NCBI GenBank assembly: GCA_966211795.1
Contig: CBIHNW010000023.1
Location: forward strand, 13,194-77,193
DNA length: 64,000 nucleotides
DNA from: 21-14-0-10-47-8 sp966211795
GTDB taxonomy: Bacteria; Bdellovibrionota; Bdellovibrionia; Bdellovibrionales; Bdellovibrionaceae
Reading direction: 5' to 3'
Shown here piece by piece: positions 8,321-16,960 of this stretch. Position 1 is the first letter of the stretch. Every line of letters begins with the position of its first letter. The notes beneath the pieces were generated by a model. The model did not search any database. It was given only the letters and a program-made list of their open reading frames with translations, and was not told the origin of the DNA. Both the position numbers and the translations under genes were made by a program.

Positions 8321-9574
8321 TTAAATATTTTTACCGATGTCGGTTCGTTTTTGTTGGCCCATCCATTTTGCGTGGGTGCTTTGGTTGTAGGCTTTAGCTA
8401 GGGATTCTTGGGATGTGGTGCCCAGACCGATGGCGTTCAGGACTCTTCCGCCATTGGTGAGCCAGCGGCCTTCGGAATTTTTCTTGGTTCCGGCGTGAAG
8501 GAAATAGCTCATTTCGGTCGAGTGGGCGAGATCGCCTTCAATCTGGAGATTTTTTTCGGGATTCATTGGGTAGCCCGGGGCGGCCATCACCACGCAGGAA
8601 GCGAAAATGTTTTTCTGTTTCAGTGGATGAAGCTTTCCTTGCGATAAATCTTTCAATACAAATCCGAGATCCGCGTCAATCAAGGGCAAGATGACTTGCG
8701 TTTCTGGATCACCGAAGCGGCAATTGAATTCTAAAACTTGCGGACCTTGTGCCGTAACCATCACGCCGATAAAAAGGACTCCGCGGTACAGGTAATTTTT
8801 TTCGTGCAGGTGGGCGACCGTTGGTTCGACGATTTTTCTTTCGATTTGTTCACGCAGCTCGGAATTGATTTGCAAAGGCGCCACCGTGCCCATGCCGCCG
8901 GTGTTCGGGCCCAGATCGCCATCCATTAAGCGTTTGTGATCTTGCGCCAAGGGCAATGTCTGCCACGTTTTGCCGTTGGTCAGAATCAGGTAGCTCAGCT
9001 CCCAACCCGGCATGAATTGCTCCAGCAAGGCTTGCTTGCCGGCTTCACCCAAAATTCGATTTTCAAATAAATCCTGTGCGGCCTTCTCGAGCTCCACTAA
9101 ATCTTTGCAGATAAAAACGCCTTTGCCGCCAGCCAAGCCATCAGCTTTCAAAACATACGGAGAGGTGAACTGTGCGACGACTTTCTGAATATCGGACCAT
9201 GAGGTGACGATTTCAAAGGCCGCGGTGGGAACGCCGGATTCTTTCATGAATTGTTTGGCAAAAATTTTCGATCCTTCCAATTGTGCGGCTTCGCTAGAAG
9301 GGCCGACCACTAAAATCCCGCGCTCGCGCAGGCGATCGGACAATCCTTCCACCAATGGATCTTCGGGGCCGATCATGACGAAATCGATTTCTGTGCGAAG
9401 ACAAAAATCAACCAGCGCTGAAGATTGGCGCCAATCCATCTCGTGACAGAGTGCTTGTCGGCTCATGCCAGCAGATCCAGGAACCGCATGAATCTCGGTG
9501 ACCGAGGAACATTGTGAAAGCGCATGAACCAGAGCATGTTCTCGTCCGCCTTGTCCAATCACTAGAACTTTCAT
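8321..9574 (-). CDS. purD: Phosphoribosylamine-glycine ligase
   Basis: 417 residues matching GARS, which joins 5-phosphoribosylamine to glycine using ATP in step two of purine synthesis. Visible are the N-terminal VLVIGQGGREHAL, the ATP-grasp region (VLKADGLAGGKGVF, then GPNTGGMGTVAPL) and the metal-binding EFNCRFGDPETQV. Length is normal. The first residues fit the family start exactly. No other pur gene is adjacent. It is transcribed divergently from the thiolase gene, with about 100 bp between them for both promoters. Confidence 0.96.
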   Translation of the reverse strand: MKVLVIGQGGREHALVHALSQCSSVTEIHAVPGSAGMSRQALCHEMDWRQSSALVDFCLRTEIDFVMIGPEDPLVEGLSDRLRERGILVVGPSSEAAQLEGSKIFAKQFMKESGVPTAAFEIVTSWSDIQKVVAQFTSPYVLKADGLAGGKGVFICKDLVELEKAAQDLFENRILGEAGKQALLEQFMPGWELSYLILTNGKTWQTLPLAQDHKRLMDGDLGPNTGGMGTVAPLQINSELREQIERKIVEPTVAHLHEKNYLYRGVLFIGVMVTAQGPQVLEFNCRFGDPETQVILPLIDADLGFVLKDLSQGKLHPLKQKNIFASCVVMAAPGYPMNPEKNLQIEGDLAHSTEMSYFLHAGTKKNSEGRWLTNGGRVLNAIGLGTTSQESLAKAYNQSTHAKWMGQQKRTDIGKNI

Positions 9575-9678
9575 CGGTGTTTGATCCTTCTCAGTCTTAT
9601 GAACTTATTAAGTCTTGCGTCGTTTGTTGATTGAAAAATGCTACCTCGGAATCGGAAATCACTTTACTCTGGAATCCT

Positions 9679-10860
9679 ATGGAAAAAATAGTCTTTATAT
9701 CAGGCAAAAGAACTCCGTTTGGATCTTTCGGCGGATCGCTGAAGGATGTGTCCGCAACCGAGCTGGGCGTTATCGCCGCCAAAGCGACATTAGAGCAAGC
9801 CGGCATCTCACCCGAACGAATTGATCACACGATTTTCGGAAATGTTGTGCAAAGTGGCGCTGACGCCGCCTATCTCGCACGGCACATTGGTTTGAAAGTC
9901 GGCGTGCCCGTGGATCGCGGCGCTTATATCGTCAATCGCTTGTGCGGCAGCGGATTTCAATCATGGGTCAACGCCGTGCAAATGATTCGTGACGGAGAAG
10001 CCACGGCGATCTTAGCGGGTGGGGTTGAGCAAATGTCACAGATTCCGTACGTCATGCGCAACATCCGTTTCGGTGGCATGCGCATGGGACCGGGCGAATT
10101 GGAAGACGCGATGACCTCGGCGTTAACGGATTCTTATGCGGGTATCCCGATGGCCATCACCGCCGAAAATCTCGGTGAGAAATACAGCATCACGCGCAAA
10201 CAAGCGGACGAGTATTCGATTCAGTCTCAAACTCGGTATAAAAATGCTTTGGCCGCTGGAAAATTCGTTGAAGAAATCACGCCGGTGAAAATCGAATCGA
10301 AAAAAGGTCCGATGGTCATAGATAAAGATGAACATCCAAAACCGGATGTCACTTTAGAAAAAATCTCGACGATGAAAGCAATGTTCAAAAAAGATGGTTT
10401 GGTCACCGCCGCGACGGCTTCCGGAATCGTCGATGGTGCCGCCTGTTCATTGTTGATGAGTGAGAGCAAGGCGCTGCAATTAGGTTTGAAACCTTTGGCC
10501 CGAATTGTGTCGTACGCCTCGGTCGGGTGCGATCCGAAGATCATGGGCATCGGCCCTGCCGGAGCCGCAAGGATGGCTTTGCAAAAAGCGGGACTGAAGC
10601 TCGAGCAAATGGATCTGGTCGAAGTGAACGAAGCTTTCGCCGCCCAGTATTTGGCCGTCGAAAGTGAATTGAAACTGGATCCAGCAAAGACCAACGTCAA
10701 CGGCGGCGCGATCGCGGTTGGCCATCCACTGGGCGCTTCTGGAACACGCATCATGAATTTATTGGTGTACGAGCTGCTTCGTCGTAATGGCAAGTATGCA
10801 CTGGGCTCCGCCTGCATCGGTGGCGGCCAAGGCATCGCCATCATTATCGAGCGTCTCTAA
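9679..10860 (+). CDS. Acetyl-CoA acyltransferase (thiolase)
   Basis: 393 residues of the thiolase family, starting at the ATG at 9679 where the classical MEKIVFISGKRTPFGSFGG begins; an upstream in-frame Met at 9631 adds unrelated residues. The nucleophilic Cys is in NRLCGSGFQS (about residue 90), with the C-terminal catalytic His in VGHPLGASGTR and Cys in ACIGGGQG. It can form acetoacetyl-CoA or cleave 3-ketoacyl-CoA. Together with the nearby SDR and glutaryl-CoA dehydrogenase it suggests a cluster for short-chain acyl-CoA or lysine-type degradation, but the genes are not contiguous and direction of the reaction cannot be read from sequence. Confidence 0.93.
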   Translation: MEKIVFISGKRTPFGSFGGSLKDVSATELGVIAAKATLEQAGISPERIDHTIFGNVVQSGADAAYLARHIGLKVGVPVDRGAYIVNRLCGSGFQSWVNAVQMIRDGEATAILAGGVEQMSQIPYVMRNIRFGGMRMGPGELEDAMTSALTDSYAGIPMAITAENLGEKYSITRKQADEYSIQSQTRYKNALAAGKFVEEITPVKIESKKGPMVIDKDEHPKPDVTLEKISTMKAMFKKDGLVTAATASGIVDGAACSLLMSESKALQLGLKPLARIVSYASVGCDPKIMGIGPAGAARMALQKAGLKLEQMDLVEVNEAFAAQYLAVESELKLDPAKTNVNGGAIAVGHPLGASGTRIMNLLVYELLRRNGKYALGSACIGGGQGIAIIIERL

Positions 10861-10883
10861 CAAAGCCGCTGCGGCTTTGCTTT
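10861..10883 (+). terminator. Hairpin after the thiolase gene
   Basis: caaagccgc and gcggctttg form a near-perfect stem immediately after the stop codon. The T-run is weak (ctttg follows), so strength is uncertain. Confidence 0.5.
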
Positions 10884-11026
10884 GATGAGAACGGTTTTAT
10901 TTTTCACGCGGGGTGCTTCGAAAGAGGTGACCCCGCAGTCACCGTCAGCCCTGACCACTCTCCTGCAATTTACAAAACTGCAGCACAAGTTTCCAAAACA
11001 AGACTTAAGCCCTAAAACAAGCCACC

Positions 11027-11152
11027 CTAACGGGCGAACTGACTCAAAAGCAGCATGATGATCGAAAAGATTTGCAGAACTAGGAAGTAAACTTCCAAAC
11101 GCTCTTTAGTCTTCTTCGAAAACAGCCGTTCTATTTTATGTCGGTTGGACAT
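11027..11152 (-). CDS. Small single-pass membrane protein (41 residues)
   Basis: A short ORF with a strong Shine-Dalgarno (gaggagg, 4-5 nt before the ATG at 11152). The product has a very basic N-terminal half (MSNRHKIERLFSKKTKER) followed by one hydrophobic helix (about residues 21-39, VYFLVLQIFSIIMLLL), a positive-inside single-pass architecture. It lies alone in the 500-bp gap between the thiolase and SDR genes. A 7-bp hairpin (11158-11164 with 11172-11178) covers its Shine-Dalgarno, suggesting control of translation. I do not recognise the family; regulators and stabilisers of membrane complexes, or toxic peptides, have this shape. The ribosome-binding site and topology are the only support. 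Confidence 0.5.
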   Translation of the reverse strand: MSNRHKIERLFSKKTKERLEVYFLVLQIFSIIMLLLSQFAR

Positions 11153-11194
11153 AAAACCTCCTCTCTCATGAAGAGGAGAAATCCGTTTCTCGAG

Positions 11195-11219
11195 AAAGCG
11201 ACCGCGAGGTCGCTTTTTC
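11195..11219 (+). terminator. Hairpin with T-run between the thiolase and SDR genes
   Basis: aaagcgacc (11195-11203) and ggtcgcttt (11208-11216) make a 9-bp stem with a 4-nt loop followed by Ts on the plus strand. No clear plus-strand gene ends here. On the minus strand it would lie in the leader of the 41-residue ORF. Confidence 0.45.
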
Positions 11220-11372
11220 CTTTCTGCAAGCTGAAAGTCATCTCATTTCTACATTTAATTGCTTCTGGCGAAACCGGTTCCGACACTCGGACATCGCGTT
11301 GAAAAACCATGGCTTCGCGAATTCGAATTTCACTGACGACACTCAAAAAATCGGATTAAGCTTATCTCCAAT

Positions 11373-12140
11373 ATGGAATTAAATTTACACCAAAGAACCA
11401 TTCTCATTCTTGGGCCCGCGGGTCCCACCATTCAAAACCTGATGATGACCTTAGCGCAAAATGGGGCTGACATTGCTTTGATCGATGAAAACGCCGACAA
11501 AATGCAAAAGTTTTGTCAGGTGATCAGCGACCAACGCGAGATGAATGAAAAATTCGGGCGAGCGACGGCGATTCCGGTTCAATGGAACAATTCAGCATCG
11601 TTGAAAGATGCGATCGGCAAAGCGGCCCAAACCTTCGGTAGCATTGATGTCTACATTGATGCCATGGCCGAGAACGGTCCTTCGCCTTTTCAAATTGGAA
11701 TTGAAAATCAAGATTTAGAATCGGTGATGCAAAAAAACCTACTGGTGAGCCTGCGGGCGACTGAATTCGTTGCTGGTTTTTTAAAGGGCCGTAAACGCGG
11801 ACGCATCATTTACCTTCTGCAAGATTCGATGAATCGCGCTTTAGCTGTCGATGCGTCGGCGACGGCGGCACGGACCGGCTTGCTCGCGTTTTCAAAAACT
11901 TTGGCCAAGCAGCTTCAAGAAGTCAACGTCACGGTCAATTGCATCTCCTTAGGTCTCACCGAAGAATATCTCCGCGGACATTTCCCGGAAGCTGCTTCGG
12001 TGAAGGAGGCTTTTGATAAAATGAAAACCGTGGATCCCGTTTTTCGCATCACCGACCCGGAAAAAGCCGCAAATGCCATTCTCTATCTTTGCAGCAACCT
12101 TGGCGCCGCGGTGACGGGCCAACACCTGGTTCTATCATGA
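11373..12140 (+). CDS. SDR-fold protein lacking the catalytic residues
   Basis: 255 residues with the general layout of a short-chain dehydrogenase/reductase: an N-terminal Rossmann-like strand-loop-helix, an acidic residue at the end of strand 2 (LIDEN), a GRIIYLLQDS strand 5 and a following helix. The family motifs are altered. The glycine-rich cofactor loop reads GPAGPTIQ instead of TGxxxGxG, and aligned against YxxxK the Tyr is Ala163 and the Lys is Arg167. It may be a non-catalytic or differently working member, or resemble enoyl-ACP reductases, which use another motif. Its stop overlaps the start of glutaryl-CoA dehydrogenase (ATGA), so the two are translationally coupled. Confidence 0.75.
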   Translation: MELNLHQRTILILGPAGPTIQNLMMTLAQNGADIALIDENADKMQKFCQVISDQREMNEKFGRATAIPVQWNNSASLKDAIGKAAQTFGSIDVYIDAMAENGPSPFQIGIENQDLESVMQKNLLVSLRATEFVAGFLKGRKRGRIIYLLQDSMNRALAVDASATAARTGLLAFSKTLAKQLQEVNVTVNCISLGLTEEYLRGHFPEAASVKEAFDKMKTVDPVFRITDPEKAANAILYLCSNLGAAVTGQHLVLS

Positions 12141-13303
12141 GCGAATTTCAATCCGTCGACTTTTTCAATCTGGATGAACAGCTGAGCCTGGATGAAAGAT
12201 CCGTCCGCTCGAAAGTTCGCGAGTTCGTTTCGAAAGAGGTGATGCCAATCATCGCCGATTGCTTCGAATCGCAAAGATTTCCGAAAGAGTTGATTCCAGG
12301 TTTTGCCAAGCTTGGAACGTTGGGTTCTACGATCCAAGGATATGGTTGCGCCGGCTTGAATTACACCACTTATGGCTTGATCATGCAGGAAATCGAGCGC
12401 ACCGATAGCGGATTGCGAAGCTTTGTCAGCGTGCAAGGTGCTTTGTGCATGTATCCCATCTCGGCCTACGCCAGTGAAGAGCTCAAGAAAAAGTATTTAC
12501 CGGAAATGGCGCAGGGAAAACTAATCGGTTGCTTTGGTTTGACCGAGCCGGATTTCGGCTCCAATCCTTCAAACATGACCACGCATGTGCGCAAAGAAGG
12601 TGACAAGTACATCTTGAACGGACACAAACGCTGGCTGACCAACGGAACCTTGGCGGATCTCGCCATTGTCTGGGCAAAGAATGAAGCCGGAAAAATCTGC
12701 GGCTTCATCGTGAATCGCGAGCTGCCAGGCATTCAGGTGAATACTTTGGAAAAGCGCCTGAGCCTTCGCGCCAGTGCTTCTTCGGAATATATTTTCAAAG
12801 ATGTTCCGGTGCCGGCCTCTCACAAGCTTGAGATCGAAGGACTGAAGGGTCCTTTCAGCTGCTTGAATAACGCCCGATTTGGAATTTCCTGGGGTGTCCT
12901 GGGGGCCGCGCAAGATTGCTACCAGCGAGCCCTTGAATACACTAAAAACCGCAGCCAATTCGACAAACCATTGGCCAGCCATCAGCTGGTGCAGGCAAAG
13001 CTGGTCGAAATGTTCACGGACATCACCTTGGGACAGATGTTGGCTCTGCGATTGGGTCGACTGAAGGACGCGAACAAGGCGACGCCAGAGCAAATCTCGA
13101 TGGCCAAGATGAACAACGTTTCAAAGGCTCTCAAGATCGCCCGCGTGGCGCGGGATCTCTTGGGCGCGAATGGAATCCTGGGTGACTATCATGTGGCTCG
13201 GCACATGTTGAATCTGGAAAGCGTCAACACTTACGAGGGCACCGAAGATATTCATCGACTTGTGCTGGGTCAGCACATCACCGGTTTACCGGCATTCCGT
13301 TAG
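12137..13303 (+). CDS. Glutaryl-CoA dehydrogenase-like acyl-CoA dehydrogenase
   Basis: 388 residues of the acyl-CoA dehydrogenase family, closest in motif to glutaryl-CoA dehydrogenase (GcdH), a FAD enzyme that oxidises and decarboxylates glutaryl-CoA to crotonyl-CoA. Visible are GCFGLTEPDFGSNPSNM (FAD-binding region), GHKRWLTNGTLADLAIVWAK, RSQFDKPLASHQLVQ and the catalytic Glu in TYEGTEDIHRLVLG. I start at 12137, giving a 4-bp overlap with the SDR; the upstream in-frame start at 12089 would lie inside that gene. With the thiolase upstream it points to acyl-CoA breakdown. Confidence 0.9.
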   Translation: MSEFQSVDFFNLDEQLSLDERSVRSKVREFVSKEVMPIIADCFESQRFPKELIPGFAKLGTLGSTIQGYGCAGLNYTTYGLIMQEIERTDSGLRSFVSVQGALCMYPISAYASEELKKKYLPEMAQGKLIGCFGLTEPDFGSNPSNMTTHVRKEGDKYILNGHKRWLTNGTLADLAIVWAKNEAGKICGFIVNRELPGIQVNTLEKRLSLRASASSEYIFKDVPVPASHKLEIEGLKGPFSCLNNARFGISWGVLGAAQDCYQRALEYTKNRSQFDKPLASHQLVQAKLVEMFTDITLGQMLALRLGRLKDANKATPEQISMAKMNNVSKALKIARVARDLLGANGILGDYHVARHMLNLESVNTYEGTEDIHRLVLGQHITGLPAFR

Positions 13304-13365
13304 ATCTCTCCTGACAGAATCTTGATTTTGATTGCCTTTCTATAGCGCCAAGTCATGCTAGAGCA

Positions 13366-14127
13366 ATGGACCTAACACCCCAGATGGAGAAGGAACGCAG
13401 TTTTGTTCCTCACATTCGCATTGAATTTCAGTCTTCGCATTTTCTCGTGCGCACGGTTGAAACTGAATTCGAGCTCGCGCAAATTATGGAGCTTCGTGGG
13501 CGATGCTTTCCATTGCGAAGCGTGCGGCCGGATCGATTCGACCTGGCCGCCGACCATTTGATTGTCATTGATCAAAACACCGGTCGCATTTGCGGCGCCT
13601 ACCGCATCAGCTGTTCTGATTTTGCACAAGACTTCGAAAGTCGCCATGATTTCAAACTCGAAAATTTTTTATCGCTTCCGGGACGTAAGCTCGAGCTTGC
13701 GTGGGCTTGTGTCGATCCCGATTACCGCAGTCACTTGGTGATCACTCTGCTCTGGCGGGGATTGACCGAAGTTTTTAAAACCCTTCAGCCGCGATACGTT
13801 TTTGGGTTGACCAGCGTTGGCCTGCAGGAAGTGACCAACCTTCCGAATTTTTGCCAGTACCTTGAAGGCCAATTTCAGATTGATCGCTCTTTGCAAATTC
13901 AGCCGCAAACTTCGAAAGCCGTTTCGGGACTCGCCGCAGCTGCGGTCGCCAAAACGCCATGGACCATGCGAAAAATTCCCAACCTTTTGCGCATTTACCT
14001 TCTGGCCGGAGCCTTGATCTGTGCTCAACCTGCATTTGATCCCGAAATCAATGTCTATGATTTTTTCACCGTCTTGGACTTGGACCAACCCGCCTCAAAT
14101 TTTTTGGAAAAACTCAGCGGACTTTAA
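13366..14127 (+). CDS. OlsB/hemolysin-like GNAT acyltransferase
   Basis: 253 residues resembling the Acetyltransf_5 family (OlsB, ornithine-lipid and related acyl-ACP-dependent N-acyltransferases, also GNAT N-acyl synthases). The pattern seen is an N-terminal ELRGRCF segment, RFDLAADHLIVID, GAYRIS, the ELAWACVDPDYRSHLVITLLWRGL block corresponding to the family's E-L-x-R-x-C-V-x-P-x-Y-R motif, and a C-terminal DPEINVYDFFTVLD. It probably transfers an acyl chain to an amino acid or amine at the membrane. In-frame Met at 13384 is an alternative start. No partner such as OlsA is adjacent. Confidence 0.75.
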   Translation: MDLTPQMEKERSFVPHIRIEFQSSHFLVRTVETEFELAQIMELRGRCFPLRSVRPDRFDLAADHLIVIDQNTGRICGAYRISCSDFAQDFESRHDFKLENFLSLPGRKLELAWACVDPDYRSHLVITLLWRGLTEVFKTLQPRYVFGLTSVGLQEVTNLPNFCQYLEGQFQIDRSLQIQPQTSKAVSGLAAAAVAKTPWTMRKIPNLLRIYLLAGALICAQPAFDPEINVYDFFTVLDLDQPASNFLEKLSGL

Positions 14128-14147
14128 ATTCGGCTGCCGCTGCCATC

Positions 14148-15437
14148 TTACCGCTTCGCTAAAATCTGCTGGGCCAGCTCGTAATTTTCGGGCGCGACGT
14201 AAAGGCGATCGATGATCCGGGCCGCTTCATATTTCTGAAAGATCTCGGTGGTCTGATCGATCGGGCTTGGTTTGTCCCACTTGTCGTATTGATCAATCAC
14301 GTAGATTGGGTAGGCGCGATCATCGGCCGAGCTCGAGTGGTATTTTGACAGGCGCGCCTTCGATGAAGCCCAAATGACATCGATCCCTTGCTCGATCAAG
14401 CTGTCGCGCAGTTTTTCCGGCCGCGTGTTCTCGGCCGTCGTGTGAAATTCCGCGAACATCTTATAAGGCTTCTTGAACGCAATTCTTTGCGCCCATTCGT
14501 TCGGCGACGAGGCCAGATGCTCATACAGTTTGAAATCATTGTACTTGGTGTACTCGGCGATCGAGGCTGGCAACTGAAACGTACAGTCCTTCGAGGTCAA
14601 ATACCGATTTAGCATCTCTTCGTACACGATGCACTTGTGGTGAAAGTAAACCATCAAATGGATGTGGTGACGTGAAATCAAAAAATCATCGAAGGTGTAA
14701 AGGGCACGGCGGTTGACCGCGAGATAAAATTTTCCCTCGACCTGATAAGGTGTCAGATTCGAGATCAGCCAATCGCGATCAAATTTTCCGTAACTGGTAC
14801 CCGTATAATAAGAATCCCGCTCGAGATAATCCATGCGATCGCAATCCAGCTCGCCACTGACCAGTTGAGAAAGAATCGGACGAAAATCCATGCCCTTGTC
14901 CAAAAAGAAATCATCCGGAGCATCCAGCGTCTTATCAATCAAGCAGGCCACGTGCAGGGGAGAAACGTCCGAAAAATTGGCGCGGATCACGTCCGTCAAT
15001 GGCGAATCCGTCAGATATTTGATCGTGTAATCTTCATGGGTCGCACGAAGCAATGGATCCTGAGCGCGATTTTTATAAAGCGCGATGCCCAGATCTTTCA
15101 GTGGCGGCATGACCTCTTCGGTGGTGTGGGACAGGGGGCCGTGGCCGACATCATGAAGCATGGCTGCCAAGCGGAACACTTGCCTAAATCTTGTGCGCAC
15201 GCCGTTATTGGAAAATGGAAAAACCCGAAACATGTGATCGAAGGTTTCACCCGCCAGATGGCACACGCCCAAAGAATGAATAAAACGGGTGTGGGTTGCG
15301 CCGGGAAAACTGATGTCCGCAAATCCCAATTGTTTAATGGCGCGAAGGCGTTGGAATTCCGTGGAATCGACGACAGCTGTTTCGCCCGTGGATAAAGAAA
15401 TGGTTCCGTGTATGGGATCTCTGACTTCAATGGCCAT
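14148..15437 (-). CDS. HD-domain nucleotide phosphohydrolase
   Basis: 429 residues of the HD superfamily, of the type annotated as HD phosphohydrolase or dGTPase-like. The N-terminus VRDPIHGTISL and the motifs HTRFIHSLGVCHLA (first His), LAAMLHDVGHGPLSH (HD pair) and GELDCDRMDYLERDS (last Asp) are all intact. It should hydrolyse a phosphate ester, probably of a deoxynucleotide, in the cytoplasm. That role fits its divergent neighbour thyA, which makes dTMP. It converges on the acyltransferase with only about 20 bp between the two stop codons. Confidence 0.88.
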   Translation of the reverse strand: MAIEVRDPIHGTISLSTGETAVVDSTEFQRLRAIKQLGFADISFPGATHTRFIHSLGVCHLAGETFDHMFRVFPFSNNGVRTRFRQVFRLAAMLHDVGHGPLSHTTEEVMPPLKDLGIALYKNRAQDPLLRATHEDYTIKYLTDSPLTDVIRANFSDVSPLHVACLIDKTLDAPDDFFLDKGMDFRPILSQLVSGELDCDRMDYLERDSYYTGTSYGKFDRDWLISNLTPYQVEGKFYLAVNRRALYTFDDFLISRHHIHLMVYFHHKCIVYEEMLNRYLTSKDCTFQLPASIAEYTKYNDFKLYEHLASSPNEWAQRIAFKKPYKMFAEFHTTAENTRPEKLRDSLIEQGIDVIWASSKARLSKYHSSSADDRAYPIYVIDQYDKWDKPSPIDQTTEIFQKYEAARIIDRLYVAPENYELAQQILAKR

Positions 15438-15580
15438 ACTCTGTCTTAATGGGGTGCTCCTTGTTTTGCAACCCTGCGTGCCAATTGACTCAAAGGGTTG
15501 GTGGGGATGGAAATTGAAACCTCGAATGCGCCTGGGGTAAATTCAGTTTCTATCCTCTGTAAAGCCAATAGGAGAGCCTT

Positions 15581-16435
15581 ATGCTAGAGACCTTATCTCA
15601 ATCCGCATCGACATCGATGCCGTCGGTTTCATTTCATCCGATGGAGCCTTATCATCAATTGATGCGAGATATCTTAGCGCGCGGGGCTCGCAAAGAAGAT
15701 CGCACCGGCACTGGCACCCTGAGCCTTTTTGGATATCAAATGCGTTTTGATCTGCAAAAGGGTTTTCCTTTGATCAGCACCAAGAAATTGCATTTGCGTT
15801 CGATCATTCACGAACTTTTATGGTTCTTAAAGGGTGATACGAATATTCAATATCTCAAAGACAACAAGGTCGGGATTTGGGACGAGTGGGCGGATGAAAG
15901 TGGAAACCTAGGTCCCGTGTACGGAAAGCAATGGCGGTCCTGGGAGACCGCCGATGGTCGCGCGATCGATCAAATTTCCAATGTCATCGCACAGATCAAG
16001 AAGAATCCGGATTCACGAAGATTGTTAGTCGTCGCTTACAATCCAGGCGATGTCGATAAAATGGCGCTGCCACCTTGCCATGCGTTTTTCCAATTTTACG
16101 TCGCCAACGGAAAATTGTCCTGCCAGCTCTATCAGCGAAGTGCGGATGTGTTTCTCGGGGTTCCCTTCAATATCGCAAGCTACGCTTTGCTGACCCACAT
16201 GGTGGCGCAGGTCTGCGATCTCGAAGTCGGCGAATTCATTCACACCCTGGGTGATGCCCACCTTTACCTGAATCATCTTGAACAAACCAAGCTGCAATTG
16301 ACCCGCGAACACAAGGCGATGCCGCAACTGAAATTGAACCCAGCGGTGAAAAATATTTTTGATTTTAAATTCGAAGATATCGAAATCGTTGGGTACGAAG
16401 CGCATCCGGCCATCAAGGCCGACGTCGCGGTGTAA
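15581..16435 (+). CDS. thyA: Thymidylate synthase
   Basis: 284 residues; converts dUMP and methylene-tetrahydrofolate to dTMP and dihydrofolate. Key parts: KEDRTGTGTLSLFGYQMRF, STKKLHLRSIIHELLWFLKG, the active-site Cys in LPPCHAFFQFYV, QRSADVFLGVPFNIASYA and HTLGDAHLYLNHLEQ. The N-terminus is about 20 residues longer than in E. coli; the start at 15581 is backed by aggaga 8 nt upstream. Two bases separate it from folA, which recycles the dihydrofolate it produces. Confidence 0.97.
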   Translation: MLETLSQSASTSMPSVSFHPMEPYHQLMRDILARGARKEDRTGTGTLSLFGYQMRFDLQKGFPLISTKKLHLRSIIHELLWFLKGDTNIQYLKDNKVGIWDEWADESGNLGPVYGKQWRSWETADGRAIDQISNVIAQIKKNPDSRRLLVVAYNPGDVDKMALPPCHAFFQFYVANGKLSCQLYQRSADVFLGVPFNIASYALLTHMVAQVCDLEVGEFIHTLGDAHLYLNHLEQTKLQLTREHKAMPQLKLNPAVKNIFDFKFEDIEIVGYEAHPAIKADVAV

Positions 16436-16436
16436 G

Positions 16437-16949
16437 ATGATTTTATCTTCCATTGCCGCCATGGCGCAAAATCGAGTGATCGGCACCGACAATAAACTTC
16501 CCTGGCATTTGCCAGAGGACTTTAAGTTCTTCAAAGACAAAACCAAGGGCCATGTGCTGATCATGGGTCGAAAAACGTTCGAGTCTCTGGGAAAACCGCT
16601 ACCGAATCGATTTCACATCGTGATCACCCGGCAAGAGTGCTATCGCTACGAAGATCCGAACGTGCAGGTCGTGCATGATCTCAAGTCAGCGCTGGAGCTG
16701 GCGCACATGCTGACCACCAAATTTAAAGCCAAATTCGGGGACGAAGTTTTTGTCGTTGGTGGCGGGGAGATCTACGCGCAGGCCATGGACATCGTCGATC
16801 GAATCTATTTAACGGTGATCGAGAAAGATTTTGAAGGGGATGCCAAGTTTCCGGAATTCTCGGAAGACGATTTCAACCTCACCCGCAACGATCAGCGTAC
16901 CGAGCCCCTGCCGTTTTCGTTTCGCACCTACGAAAGAAAAAAAATCTGA
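16437..16949 (+). CDS. folA: Dihydrofolate reductase
   Basis: 170 residues; reduces dihydrofolate with NADPH. Motifs: AAMAQNRVIGTDNKLPWHLPEDFKFFK, then GHVLIMGRKTFESLGKPLPNR, and VFVVGGGEIYAQA. The ATG at 16437 follows the thyA stop by one base (taag-atg), so translation is coupled; the longer in-frame ORF start at 16359 lies inside thyA. Pathway pairing with thyA is typical. No sign of horizontal transfer. Confidence 0.96.
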   Translation: MILSSIAAMAQNRVIGTDNKLPWHLPEDFKFFKDKTKGHVLIMGRKTFESLGKPLPNRFHIVITRQECYRYEDPNVQVVHDLKSALELAHMLTTKFKAKFGDEVFVVGGGEIYAQAMDIVDRIYLTVIEKDFEGDAKFPEFSEDDFNLTRNDQRTEPLPFSFRTYERKKI

Positions 16950-16960
16950 AGGAGTCATCC

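Noticed and set aside
10885..11064. Plus-strand ORF of about 59 codons after the thiolase
   Set aside because: No Shine-Dalgarno, Ser/Thr/Lys-rich composition without features; overlaps the better supported 41-residue gene on the other strand.
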